Assembly (NCBI GenBank): GCA_937902055.1
Contig: CALGUJ010000023.1
Coordinates: 1 to 10,932 of the forward strand
DNA from: an uncultured Pelolinea sp.
GTDB taxonomy: Bacteria; Chloroflexota; Anaerolineae; Anaerolineales; Anaerolineaceae
Direction: 5' to 3'
Length of the DNA stretch: 10,932 nt
The notes under the pieces were generated by a model. It saw only the letters and a list, made by a program, of their open reading frames with translations, was not told the origin of the DNA and ran no database searches. Of the stretch, positions 1 through 6,063 are shown one piece after another (the first letter of the stretch is position 1; every line of letters begins with the position of its first letter). A program made the translations under genes and the position numbers.

Positions 1-341
1 TGGCGGATTACTACTGCATCAAGTGCGGCGCCTGCATGCAGATTTGCCCGGTAAAACCGCAAATGGAAGAATACGAGATCAGCGTGGAAGCCTACGGCGT
101 AAGCAAAAAGGTTAAGCACGAGCGCATCACCAATTCCGAGGAACTGCCTGTGTTCGTGGAACGCTGGCGCGTGGCGCACGAGGAAGTGCAGAGCGGCGCG
201 TGGATCCAGGCGCTGCTCAAGCTGGCGGACAACAAAGCCGGCATGGTCGAAATCGACCGCAAGCGCGCGCTCAGGCGCGCGGACCTGATCCGCTCGCTCA
301 AAGGCGGGCACGCCATCGAGACGCAAGATAAACAAAGCTAG
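1..341 (+). CDS. 4Fe-4S ferredoxin-type protein, C-terminal part
   Basis: The gene enters from the left edge; its codons begin at base 3 and the start lies outside the window. The visible 112 residues open with a classic cluster-binding motif, C-I-K-C-G-A-C-M-Q-I-C-P (CxxCxxCxxxCP), which binds a 4Fe-4S cluster in ferredoxin-like domains. After it comes a helical, charged tail of about 95 residues rich in Lys, Arg and Glu, with no further cysteines and no membrane segment. The protein is therefore probably a cytosolic electron carrier or the small electron-transfer subunit of a larger oxidoreductase. I cannot say which, because the N-terminal part, and any partner cluster or catalytic domain, is missing. 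The in-frame ATG at 36 lies inside the cluster motif and is not a real start. Confidence 0.8.
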   Translation, partial: ADYYCIKCGACMQICPVKPQMEEYEISVEAYGVSKKVKHERITNSEELPVFVERWRVAHEEVQSGAWIQALLKLADNKAGMVEIDRKRALRRADLIRSLKGGHAIETQDKQS

Positions 342-353
342 AGAAAAGGATAC

Positions 354-384
354 AATAAGCGCAGGAAACTGCGCTTATTTATTT
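354..384 (+). terminator. Hairpin with GAAA tetraloop and T-rich tail
   Basis: A perfect 11-bp stem (354-364 with 369-379) closes a GAAA loop and is followed by a T-rich run. It lies 12 bases after the stop of the 4Fe-4S protein and fits an intrinsic terminator. It also ends only 11 bases before the next start codon, leaving no room for a promoter between them, so it may instead act as an attenuator or a 5'-UTR stem for the following gene. TACAAT at 351-356 is a possible -10 box that would place transcription start inside the hairpin; I see no convincing -35. Confidence 0.7.
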
Positions 385-395
385 AACGGAGAAAC

Positions 396-824
396 ATGGA
401 AAAGAATCAAACCCAAATCCTTTGCCGTAATACCTATAAATATATGGAAAACGGATATCACTGTTCCGAGGCCATTTTCCTGGCGCTCGGAGAGCATTAT
501 CTGCGGGAAGTCAATCCCCTGGCGCTGCGCCTCTCCACACCCTTCGCGGGCGGGATAGGCGGCACACGCCTGGAGACTTGCGGCGCCTTGACCGGCGGCA
601 TCCTGCTGATCGGGGCGCTGTGCGGCCGCGCGGACGGGCAAACCAACGACGAACGGTGCCTGGCGTTGGCAGTAGCGTTTCGCGAAAGGTTTCAGCAGGA
701 ATTCGGTTTTACCACCTGCCAGGCGCTCAAGGACAATTGGGTGGGGAGGCCGGGGCAGCCGGATTGCAAAACGCTGACCGAACGAACAGCCGGACTGTTG
801 ATCGCGATCCTGGAAGCCGACTGA
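396..824 (+). CDS. C-GCAxxG-C-C family redox protein
   Basis: This 142-residue protein matches the C_GCAxxG_C_C family of putative redox-active proteins (known family; biochemical role unsettled). Visible features are the N-terminal NGYHCSEAIFLAL segment with C23, the glycine-rich AGGIGG stretch, the core T-C62-G-A-L-T-G-G, and further cysteines C76, C88, C108 and C124 with family-like spacing. The core reads CGALTGG. There is no signal peptide, so it should be cytosolic. The length is normal for the family. The start ATG is preceded by CGGAGA at a suitable distance. It sits 25 bases upstream of an MDR dehydrogenase, and the two are probably co-transcribed; both could handle electrons or reduced substrates, but no shared pathway can be read from the sequence. 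Confidence 0.85.
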   Translation: MEKNQTQILCRNTYKYMENGYHCSEAIFLALGEHYLREVNPLALRLSTPFAGGIGGTRLETCGALTGGILLIGALCGRADGQTNDERCLALAVAFRERFQQEFGFTTCQALKDNWVGRPGQPDCKTLTERTAGLLIAILEAD

Positions 825-849
825 TTATTTACCGGATTGGAGATTGCCA

Positions 850-1863
850 ATGTTGAGTAAATATCTGGAGATCATTGAAAAAGGGCAGGTGGAGGTTAAA
901 ACCGAAGAAATTGACGTTGAGAACCTGCAGCCAACTGAAGCGGTCATTCAAAACGAAGCTTCCATCATCAGCGCAGGCACGGAACTCTCGCGCGTGTTCG
1001 CGCTCAAACCGGGCGTCAAATTCCCGGTGCGCCCGGGTTACGGATCGATCGGGCGCATTATTAAAAAAGGTTCAGGGTTGACCGGTTTCGAAATCGGCGA
1101 CCTTGTGTATTACCTGGGCAGCCACAGCTCCGTGCAGCGCTTTTCAGCCGCCGGCCAGAGCCAGTGGGACAACCTTTTCAAAGTACCGCAGGGATTGGAC
1201 GCAGTAGAAGCCAGCTTTGTGTGCATGGTCGCCATCGCCATCACCGGTCCCAACGCCAGCAGCGTGAAGATCGGCGATCGGGTGGCCGTGTTCGGGTTGG
1301 GCATGGTCGGGTTACTGGCGGCTCTGCTCTACGAGATCAACGGTGCGCGCGTGATCGCGCTCGACCCGGTCAAGAGCCGCTGCGACCTGGCGCAATCGCT
1401 GGGCGTCAGCGACGTGGTCGCCTGCCCTTCGGAAGAACAGGTCGAGGCGGTGATGCGCATGACGAACGGGGAGGGGGTGGACATCGGCGTGGATGCGGTG
1501 GGCCATTCCAGCGTGATTGCCAAAGCCATCCAGGTAACCATGCCGTACGGCGAAGTCATCCTGTTGGGTTCACCACGCGAAGCGTATGAAGGCAATTTGA
1601 CAGACGTGTTCAACCCGATCCACATGAAAATGCTCAACGTGAAGGGCAGCCTGGCGAATATGCTGCCGCTGAAAAAGACCGCCGGCATGAAGCTGAACTT
1701 CGAACGCAATTATCAGGTGGCTTTCGATTTGATGGCCAGCAAGCGCATCGATGCCGCGAAAATCATCAGCCACGTGATCAAGCCTGAAGAGGCCGAGCAA
1801 GCCTATCATGGGTTGCAATACGACCGCGAGCACTACCGCTGCGTGGTAATCGACTGGAGATAG
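850..1863 (+). CDS. Zinc-lobe-less MDR alcohol dehydrogenase-like protein
   Basis: A 337-residue medium-chain dehydrogenase/reductase. The N-terminal GroES-like domain contains S-A-G-T-E (41-45) where zinc-dependent members have the G-x-C-G-T-D loop, so the catalytic zinc cysteine is absent. The four-cysteine structural zinc lobe is also absent. The Rossmann domain has G-L-G-M-V-G at 149-154 and an acidic residue, D172, at the end of the second strand, which favours NAD(H) over NADP(H). An AVG motif and a C-terminal HVIKPEEAEQAYHGL segment, common in the superfamily, complete the fold. The closest style is that of the SISAGTE-type 'zinc-binding dehydrogenases' often seen near sugar or cell-envelope genes; the substrate is unknown. 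I chose ATG 850 because GGAG at 839-842 lies 7 bases upstream; the TTG at 844 would be too close to it. Confidence 0.85.
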   Translation: MLSKYLEIIEKGQVEVKTEEIDVENLQPTEAVIQNEASIISAGTELSRVFALKPGVKFPVRPGYGSIGRIIKKGSGLTGFEIGDLVYYLGSHSSVQRFSAAGQSQWDNLFKVPQGLDAVEASFVCMVAIAITGPNASSVKIGDRVAVFGLGMVGLLAALLYEINGARVIALDPVKSRCDLAQSLGVSDVVACPSEEQVEAVMRMTNGEGVDIGVDAVGHSSVIAKAIQVTMPYGEVILLGSPREAYEGNLTDVFNPIHMKMLNVKGSLANMLPLKKTAGMKLNFERNYQVAFDLMASKRIDAAKIISHVIKPEEAEQAYHGLQYDREHYRCVVIDWR

Positions 1864-1882
1864 GCAATTCTACTAATCATCA

Positions 1883-1913
1883 AAAAGCCTGGGAGTTTGA
1901 CTCTCAGGCTTTT
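1883..1913. terminator. Bidirectional intrinsic terminator
   Basis: A 13-bp stem (1883-1895 with 1901-1913, one G-U pair) with a 5-base loop. It carries A-runs on the 5' side and T-runs on the 3' side, so it can end transcription in both directions. It lies exactly between the convergent MDR dehydrogenase gene and the leftward membrane-protein gene. Confidence 0.9.
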
Positions 1914-1933
1914 CTGGCGCAGATGATGCTGAT

Positions 1934-2959
1934 TTATAGAGATGTTTTCCTGGCGGGTGTCATCAAACCCCACAAGATCAGACCCAGCGCCAGGCCGCCG
2001 CAAATACCGCCGACCATCAGGAATGAAGCTGAAACACGCGGCAATGCGCTGGTACTGAGCGCTTCCAAAATGATTTGCGTGCTGGCCAAGCCAGTTTGAA
2101 CTTGCAGGTTGCTGTACTGTAAACCGTAATTCAGCCAGTATTGCGGTGTATTTCCCTGCAACAGGATTCCCAAAAGGAAAACCAGCGCAGAGGGAAGGAT
2201 CAACGTCCAGCCCAGCCATTGCAGTCGCGAGCGCCAGCTCCCGTCAGCGATCAAAGCCGTGATGTACCAGAAGCACACTGCAAGGAAAGCAAGGATGAGC
2301 ACACCGAGGATCGTGCTGGCAGGCAGCGCCATTCCCGGCAGGAAACGGCCCCAGGGGTGGCGGTTTACCAGGTTCTGCCAATTGCCTGCCAACGACACCT
2401 GATCCGGTATCTGCGCCAGCGCGGCCGGTATGGCGGGTGCAAGGTAATTCTCGATCAGCGTTCCATCGTCAATTCCCTGCGGCTTGCACGCACTTTCACC
2501 TTCTCCACCAAAACCGGGAGTTTGCCCGGCCTGGCAGACGGGCAAAACCGCTACCAGGGCAGACAGGAATTCCTCCTGTTTATCCGAGGTCAACACAGAT
2601 TTAACCGGTTGCAGATCGATGACCGGTATAAATTGGTCGGTTTGACCGTGGAGATAATCGAAGAAGTCTGAGACGATTGCGGAGGTTTGTTCTTTTAGAT
2701 AATCTTCGCCGAGAATGCCTCGCACAATTGTCCGCAAACCGCTGGTGTCCGTTTCCGCCGGCAAGGCCAACTGGCTGCGCAGGATACCATCCAGCACATT
2801 ATCGGATAACACAGCCTGGTAAACTTTTTCGTCGTCCAACGCCTGGACGTAAAACTGTTCGTCCAAAATCCAACTGGCGGTTCCAATGGCGATCTGACTG
2901 GCGAATAGAAGAGGAATCACCAGGCAAATGGAAAAGATAACTGCGATCAATTTACGCAT
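1934..2959 (-). CDS. Multi-pass membrane protein of unknown function
   Basis: I do not recognise a named family. The 341-residue protein begins with a basic tip and a hydrophobic segment (about 5-27), which is a signal anchor or uncleaved signal peptide. Then comes a soluble, probably extracytoplasmic region (about 28-205) with two cysteines near a glycine-rich loop (V-C-Q-A-G-Q...E-S-A-C), which could form a disulfide. Three strong hydrophobic segments follow (about 211-235, 248-268 and 310-335), and the end is a short basic tail. The layout is TM - extracellular domain - three TMs. The start is supported by AGGAG (complement of 2966-2970), 6 bases upstream of the ATG. It is transcribed alone, divergently from the YIP1 gene, and ends at the bidirectional terminator. 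Confidence 0.8.
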   Translation of the reverse strand: MRKLIAVIFSICLVIPLLFASQIAIGTASWILDEQFYVQALDDEKVYQAVLSDNVLDGILRSQLALPAETDTSGLRTIVRGILGEDYLKEQTSAIVSDFFDYLHGQTDQFIPVIDLQPVKSVLTSDKQEEFLSALVAVLPVCQAGQTPGFGGEGESACKPQGIDDGTLIENYLAPAIPAALAQIPDQVSLAGNWQNLVNRHPWGRFLPGMALPASTILGVLILAFLAVCFWYITALIADGSWRSRLQWLGWTLILPSALVFLLGILLQGNTPQYWLNYGLQYSNLQVQTGLASTQIILEALSTSALPRVSASFLMVGGICGGLALGLILWGLMTPARKTSL

Positions 2960-2982
2960 GCCAAACTCCTTTTTTCTTGGTC

Positions 2983-3017
2983 ATTATAAAATCATATACG
3001 GTTAACCGGCGGTTAAA
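2983..3017 (-). promoter_or_regulatory. Leftward -10 box with palindromic putative operator
   Basis: On the minus strand TATAAT occurs at 2988-2983, 24-29 bases upstream of the start codon. Just upstream, where the -35 region should be, is the 10-base perfect palindrome CGGTTAACCG (2999-3008), and GGTTAA occurs again at 3011-3016. No good -35 hexamer is visible at the usual distance, which would suit a regulated promoter. The operator role is inference. Confidence 0.45.
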
Positions 3018-3031
3018 GTTTTAGATTTCAC

Positions 3032-3087
3032 TTATGATTATTTTAATTTTGTATCATAATAAAGAATGAAGTGTTATCCTATCATAA
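3032..3087 (+). repeat. Three ATCATAA copies ahead of the YIP1 gene
   Basis: The heptamer ATCATAA occurs at 3053-3059 and 3081-3087, 28 bases apart, and in inverted form (TTATGAT) at 3032-3038. The region is very AT-rich and must contain the promoter of the rightward gene; CATAAT at 3055-3060 is a possible -10 box. The repeats could be binding sites or merely reflect AT-richness. Confidence 0.35.
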
Positions 3088-3113
3088 GCGATTATTAAAC
3101 AAGGAGTAACGAA

Positions 3114-3713
3114 ATGATTGACAGAATTATCGGGGCATTGACGTTTAGGACAGGGGTTTATAAAGAAGTCGAGGAAGATACCACATTCACCCCCAGCGCC
3201 TGGATGATCGTGGCAGCGGCTGCATTGCTGTCAAACCTGGGTTCCAGCGCAGGATCGATTCATACCATCGGCGCGCGCTGGATCATCAGCGCTTTGAGCG
3301 GAACGCTGGTGACGGTTGCTTCTTTCGCCCTGGCGGCATTTGTGATGAATTGGGCGGGAAAGACTTTCTTCAATGCGGATGTTACGTATGACGAGCTGAT
3401 CCGCACAATTGGGCTGGCTTCTGTGTGGAACGCGGTGGGATTTTTAGGAATCATTGCTTTAGCGGCGCCTGGATTGGCCTGCATAACCGGCCCGGTCACC
3501 TTTTTGGCAGCCATTGCCGGATTGGCAGCTTGGTTCTTTGCCGCTAAGGAGGCACTGGACCTGGATTGGCCGCAGACGATCGGCGCGGTGATCATCGGTT
3601 GGGTGACCATGATGCTCGTTGCGGCGCTGGTATCCGGTATAATTCTGAGCCTGCTGGGCGTGACCGCCGCCGGGATTAATTCGATCTTCAGTAATGTAAG
3701 CGGATCATTATAA
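3114..3713 (+). CDS. YIP1-family integral membrane protein
   Basis: A 199-residue protein of the YIP1 domain family in the form common in Chloroflexota (opening MIDRIIGALTFRTGVYKEVEED). After a short amphipathic, acidic N-terminus come about five hydrophobic segments (about 29-48, 57-79, 99-116, 119-143 and 158-184), many rich in Ala and Gly. The conserved family feel includes a polar loop, F-F-N-A-D-V-T-Y-D-E-L-I-R, between TM2 and TM3. The bacterial function is unknown; the family name comes from eukaryotic Rab-interacting proteins, and no such role should be assumed here. The start is clear: AAGGAG lies 7 bases before the ATG. It is a single-gene unit ending in a strong terminator. Confidence 0.82.
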   Translation: MIDRIIGALTFRTGVYKEVEEDTTFTPSAWMIVAAAALLSNLGSSAGSIHTIGARWIISALSGTLVTVASFALAAFVMNWAGKTFFNADVTYDELIRTIGLASVWNAVGFLGIIALAAPGLACITGPVTFLAAIAGLAAWFFAAKEALDLDWPQTIGAVIIGWVTMMLVAALVSGIILSLLGVTAAGINSIFSNVSGSL

Positions 3714-3731
3714 AAAAAATTTCAGAAAGCG

Positions 3732-3761
3732 GGCTGCATTTCACGATGCAGCCTTTTTTTT
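3732..3761 (+). terminator. Intrinsic terminator of the YIP1 gene
   Basis: An 8-bp perfect stem, GGCTGCAT with ATGCAGCC, and a 6-base loop, followed by eight T residues and then an alternating TA run. This is textbook form. Confidence 0.93.
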
Positions 3762-3837
3762 ATATATATAAGAAACCAAAACATAGCCGTTTCGTATTAA
3801 GGATATAGTTTGTTGAAAAACGAGGAGATAAGAAAAA

Positions 3838-4503
3838 ATGGCTGAACAAGTTTCGGAACGGCGTGAATTGGGTGAATTCAATCGCATTGCCATGCGCGGA
3901 GTTGGCAAGATGTCCATCAATCAGGGCAAGGAACAATCGGTTGTGATTGAAGGCGATAAAATCGGCGTGAGTCGTATTTCCACCAATGTATCGGATGGCA
4001 GGCTGGTGATCGATATCGGCCGCGATTGGGTGGAAAAGATCAGCGCGGGTTTTGATTTTATATCCAATGACATCCTTATTAAGATCACCCTTAAAGACCT
4101 GCAGGAACTGGAAGTGACCGGAGCGGCGGATATCGAAGTTGGTGAAATCAAAACCGATGCGCTGGAGTTGAAATTGATCGGCGCGTCCAATTTGAAGGTA
4201 ACCGAATTGAAAGCCGATAGCCTGAAAACCGAGATCCCCGGGGCAGGCAAAGTACAGGTTGAAGGAAAGGTCAAGGACCAATCCGTGACTCTGGCGGGCG
4301 CGGGCAATTTCAGCGGTTACAAGTTGGAGTCGGAAACTGCCAAGGTGGTTTTGAGCGGGGTCGGCAGCGCCCAGTTATGGGTGAAGAAAGAACTGGATGC
4401 AACCATCGCCGGCGTGGGCAGCGTGGAATACTATGGAAATCCGACCATCAAACAAAGCGTGGCTATGCTGGGAAAAATCACCTGCCTGGGTGAACCGAAA
4501 TAA
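3838..4503 (+). CDS. DUF2807 (head-GIN) beta-repeat protein
   Basis: The 221-residue protein matches the 'putative auto-transporter adhesin, head GIN domain' family (DUF2807). The start (G-E-F-N-R-I-A-M-R-G-V-G) and the run of short turns, V-T-G-A-A-D, L-I-G-A-S-N, I-P-G-A-G-K, L-A-G-A-G-N, L-S-G-V-G-S and I-A-G-V-G-S, spaced roughly 20 residues apart, are typical of its right-handed beta-helix. Most family members are exported, but here the N-terminus (M-A-E-Q-V-S-E-R-R) is charged and has no signal peptide or lipobox, so a cytosolic location is suggested. The family's function is not established, and the adhesin name should not be taken literally. AGGAG at 3823-3827 is 10 bases before the ATG. 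TATAGT at 3804-3809 is a possible -10 box. No obvious terminator follows. Confidence 0.85.
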   Translation: MAEQVSERRELGEFNRIAMRGVGKMSINQGKEQSVVIEGDKIGVSRISTNVSDGRLVIDIGRDWVEKISAGFDFISNDILIKITLKDLQELEVTGAADIEVGEIKTDALELKLIGASNLKVTELKADSLKTEIPGAGKVQVEGKVKDQSVTLAGAGNFSGYKLESETAKVVLSGVGSAQLWVKKELDATIAGVGSVEYYGNPTIKQSVAMLGKITCLGEPK

Positions 4504-4531
4504 TTCGGTACTTTCGTCTTGTGCAGAAAGA

Positions 4532-4561
4532 TTGACAAGATTGATTTCGGTATAGTAAACT
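4532..4561 (+). promoter_or_regulatory. Sigma-70 type promoter of Mg2+ unit 1
   Basis: TTGACA (4532-4537), an 18-base spacer and TAAACT (4556-4561). The same hexamer arrangement with the same spacer length precedes the second leader at 7333-7362, which supports it. Transcription would start near 4568, about 18 bases before the leader-peptide start. Confidence 0.7.
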
Positions 4562-4585
4562 CAACGGTAGAAAATGGAAAATTTG

Positions 4586-4684
4586 ATGAAAGAAGAAAAT
4601 AGTCTTGATTTGGATATAGACCCTCAAAGTAATATTTCTTTTGAGGTTAGCGATTGCATATATCTTGGAGGATTCTGCCGTTAA
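4586..4684 (+). CDS. Asp-rich 32-residue leader peptide, copy 1 (MgtL-like)
   Basis: A 32-codon ORF beginning M-K-E-E-N and carrying D8-L-D10-I-D12-P13. It is paralogous to the leader at 7385: both are exactly 32 codons, share MKEEN, D8, L9, D10, D12, P13, S15, D23 and G28-G29 (14 of 32 positions), and end in TAA followed by ATC. It lies between a promoter and an intrinsic terminator upstream of the MgtE_N/Nramp genes. In enteric MgtL, an acidic/proline-rich start (EPDPTP) destabilises ribosomes at low Mg2+ and relieves termination; the same role is inferred here. The ATG at 4574 is in frame and could add four residues, but the shared sequence begins at 4586. The ribosome binding site is weak (GGAAAA). 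Confidence 0.72.
   Translation: MKEENSLDLDIDPQSNISFEVSDCIYLGGFCR
4622..4646 (+). promoter_or_regulatory. Hairpin inside leader 1, possible switch arm
   Basis: CCTCAAA (4622-4628) and TTTGAGG (4640-4646) form a perfect 7-bp stem within the leader ORF, starting at the D-P codons. Its 3' arm (TGAGG, 4642-4646) can also pair with CCTCA (4711-4715) in the 5' arm of the downstream terminator. Its 5' arm repeats the terminator's CCCTCA. This is the geometry of a competing attenuator; the pairing switch is inference. Confidence 0.5.
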
Positions 4685-4709
4685 ATCGTCTGCTTTTGAC
4701 GGTCTCTAG

Positions 4710-4750
4710 CCCTCAGTGTATGTTCGCTAATCGGCACTGAGGGTTTCGTA
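4710..4750 (+). terminator. Attenuator terminator ahead of the MgtE_N gene
   Basis: A perfect 9-bp stem, CCCTCAGTG (4710-4718) with CACTGAGGG (4735-4743), and a 16-base loop, followed by a T-rich tail. It lies after the leader stop and before the structural gene, so it would end most transcripts unless an alternative fold forms. A GGTCT-N4-CCCTC block (4701-4714) overlapping its 5' arm is repeated at the second locus. Confidence 0.75.
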
Positions 4751-4781
4751 TTTAAAAGATCGGAGACTGAAGGAGGTAGGC

Positions 4782-6041
4782 ATGATCTACATCAGCACGG
4801 TTATCGATAAGAAAGTGTGGGATATCTGGGGGAACTCGATCGGCAAGTGTAGAGATATTGTTATCGGCCATGATGAAAAGGTCTTCCCGCTGATCACGGC
4901 GATCAGCGTGCAAAAGGAAGACGGTTCCAGTATTTTAATCAAGGCCAGTCAAATCAGCAGTCTCTTCCCCAGCATTACTCTGAAAGTGCCTGCCGAGGTT
5001 ATTGCTCCCTATGAACCGGTTGGAAATGAATTATACCTGCGGCATCAAATACTCGATCACCAGATCGTCGATGTTGAAGGCAAACGGGTGGTGCGGGTGA
5101 ATGATATTCAAATCGCTTTTTCCAAGGATAACTACGTGGTCACCGGCGTGGACATCAGCAACCTGGGATTATTGCGCCGATTGGGATTGGAGAAGACAGC
5201 TATGCGCGTATCGCGCGTGGTGAACAAACCGCTCAATAAAGGCGTGATTGCCTGGAAAGACGTGGCTTACGTCCAGGCCAAAGATCCGCTGCGTTTGAAC
5301 AAATCGCAGGAAAAAATCAGCAAGCTGCCGCCGGCCGACATTGCCATGATTCTGAATGACCTCGACCGGGTTACCACCCAGAAATTGATCGAGGAGATGG
5401 ATAACGAAGTGGTAGCGGACGCCCTGGAAGAAAGCCCCTCCAAAACCCAGATCGAAGTGCTTTCCAACCTCGAATCGGAACGCGCGGCGGATATTTTGGA
5501 AGAAATGGATCCCGACGAGGCGGCTGACCTGCTGGCGGACCTCCCCAAGGAAACCAGCGCCGAATTGTTGGGCTTAATGGAAAGCGATGAAGCGGAAGAT
5601 GTTCGGAAACTGCTGCATTACCCACCCGAATCGGCCGGCGGCATTATGACCACTGATTACGGCTGGATTCTCAACGGGCTGAAAGTTGGAGAAGCCATCG
5701 AATTCCTGCGGTCTTCCGAAGATGCGCAGGAAGTCGAGGATATGTACTACATCTATGTCCTGGACAAGAAAGAAAATTTAATGGGCGTCATCTACCTGCG
5801 CGATCTGGTGATGGCTTCGCCGCAGGAGTTGGTCGATAACCTGATGGATCACGACCCGGTTTATGTCGAACCGATGACCCCTCAGGATGAGGTGGCATAC
5901 CTGATTGCCAAATACAATCTGCTGTCAATACCAGTTGTAAAGGAAGAGACAAAGATAATGCTTGGCATTGTCACATTGGACGATGCTATCGATTCAGTGC
6001 TGCCTACCGCTTATAAAAAGCGATTACCGCGCTTCTTCTAG
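4782..6041 (+). CDS. Soluble PRC-PRC-MgtE_N-CBS-CBS magnesium sensor-like protein
   Basis: A 419-residue protein. Two PRC-barrel-like beta domains come first (about 1-75, with W-D-I-W-G-N-S-I-G-K, and about 88-165, with I-V-D-V-E-G-K-R-V). Next is the MgtE N-terminal superhelical domain (about 183-285; L-P-P-A-D-I-A-M-I-L...E-E-M-D-P-D-E-A-A-D-L-L), the MgtE hallmark Y-P-P-E-S-A-G-G-I-M-T-T-D-Y (280-293), and two CBS motifs (about 295-345 and 350-410). It ends K-R-L-P-R-F-F with no hydrophobic helices, whereas true MgtE continues into a five-helix pore. In MgtE these acidic domains bind Mg2+ and gate the channel (known). Here the module is probably a cytosolic sensor for the transporter encoded 22 bases downstream (inference). 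AGGAGG (4771-4776) lies 5 bases before the ATG. Confidence 0.88.
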   Translation: MIYISTVIDKKVWDIWGNSIGKCRDIVIGHDEKVFPLITAISVQKEDGSSILIKASQISSLFPSITLKVPAEVIAPYEPVGNELYLRHQILDHQIVDVEGKRVVRVNDIQIAFSKDNYVVTGVDISNLGLLRRLGLEKTAMRVSRVVNKPLNKGVIAWKDVAYVQAKDPLRLNKSQEKISKLPPADIAMILNDLDRVTTQKLIEEMDNEVVADALEESPSKTQIEVLSNLESERAADILEEMDPDEAADLLADLPKETSAELLGLMESDEAEDVRKLLHYPPESAGGIMTTDYGWILNGLKVGEAIEFLRSSEDAQEVEDMYYIYVLDKKENLMGVIYLRDLVMASPQELVDNLMDHDPVYVEPMTPQDEVAYLIAKYNLLSIPVVKEETKIMLGIVTLDDAIDSVLPTAYKKRLPRFF

Positions 6042-6063
6042 TTAGATATGTGAGGTTGATGCA

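Noticed and set aside
844..849. TTG start for the MDR dehydrogenase
   Set aside because: GGAG at 839-842 would be 1 base from the TTG; the ATG at 850 has 7-base spacing.
1164..1589. Long ORF in another frame inside the dehydrogenase gene
   Set aside because: Its product is Arg/Gly/His-rich, as expected of a shadow frame of GC-rich coding DNA, and the overlapped gene has clear family motifs.
2141..2671. Plus-strand 176-codon ORF opposite the membrane-protein gene
   Set aside because: Low-complexity polar product with no recognisable family or ribosome binding site. The minus-strand frame has a signal anchor, TM segments, a good ribosome binding site and a terminator.
3762..3771. TATATATATA run as a regulatory repeat
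   Set aside because: It directly follows the T-tract of the terminator and is too short and simple to call more than AT-rich spacer.
4562..4781. Metabolite or Mg2+ riboswitch (M-box type) ahead of the MgtE_N gene
   Set aside because: The features shared with the second locus centre on a 32-codon ORF, a short GGTCT-N4-CCCTC block and a terminator. I could not recognise the multi-helix M-box architecture. A covariance-model search could still overturn this.
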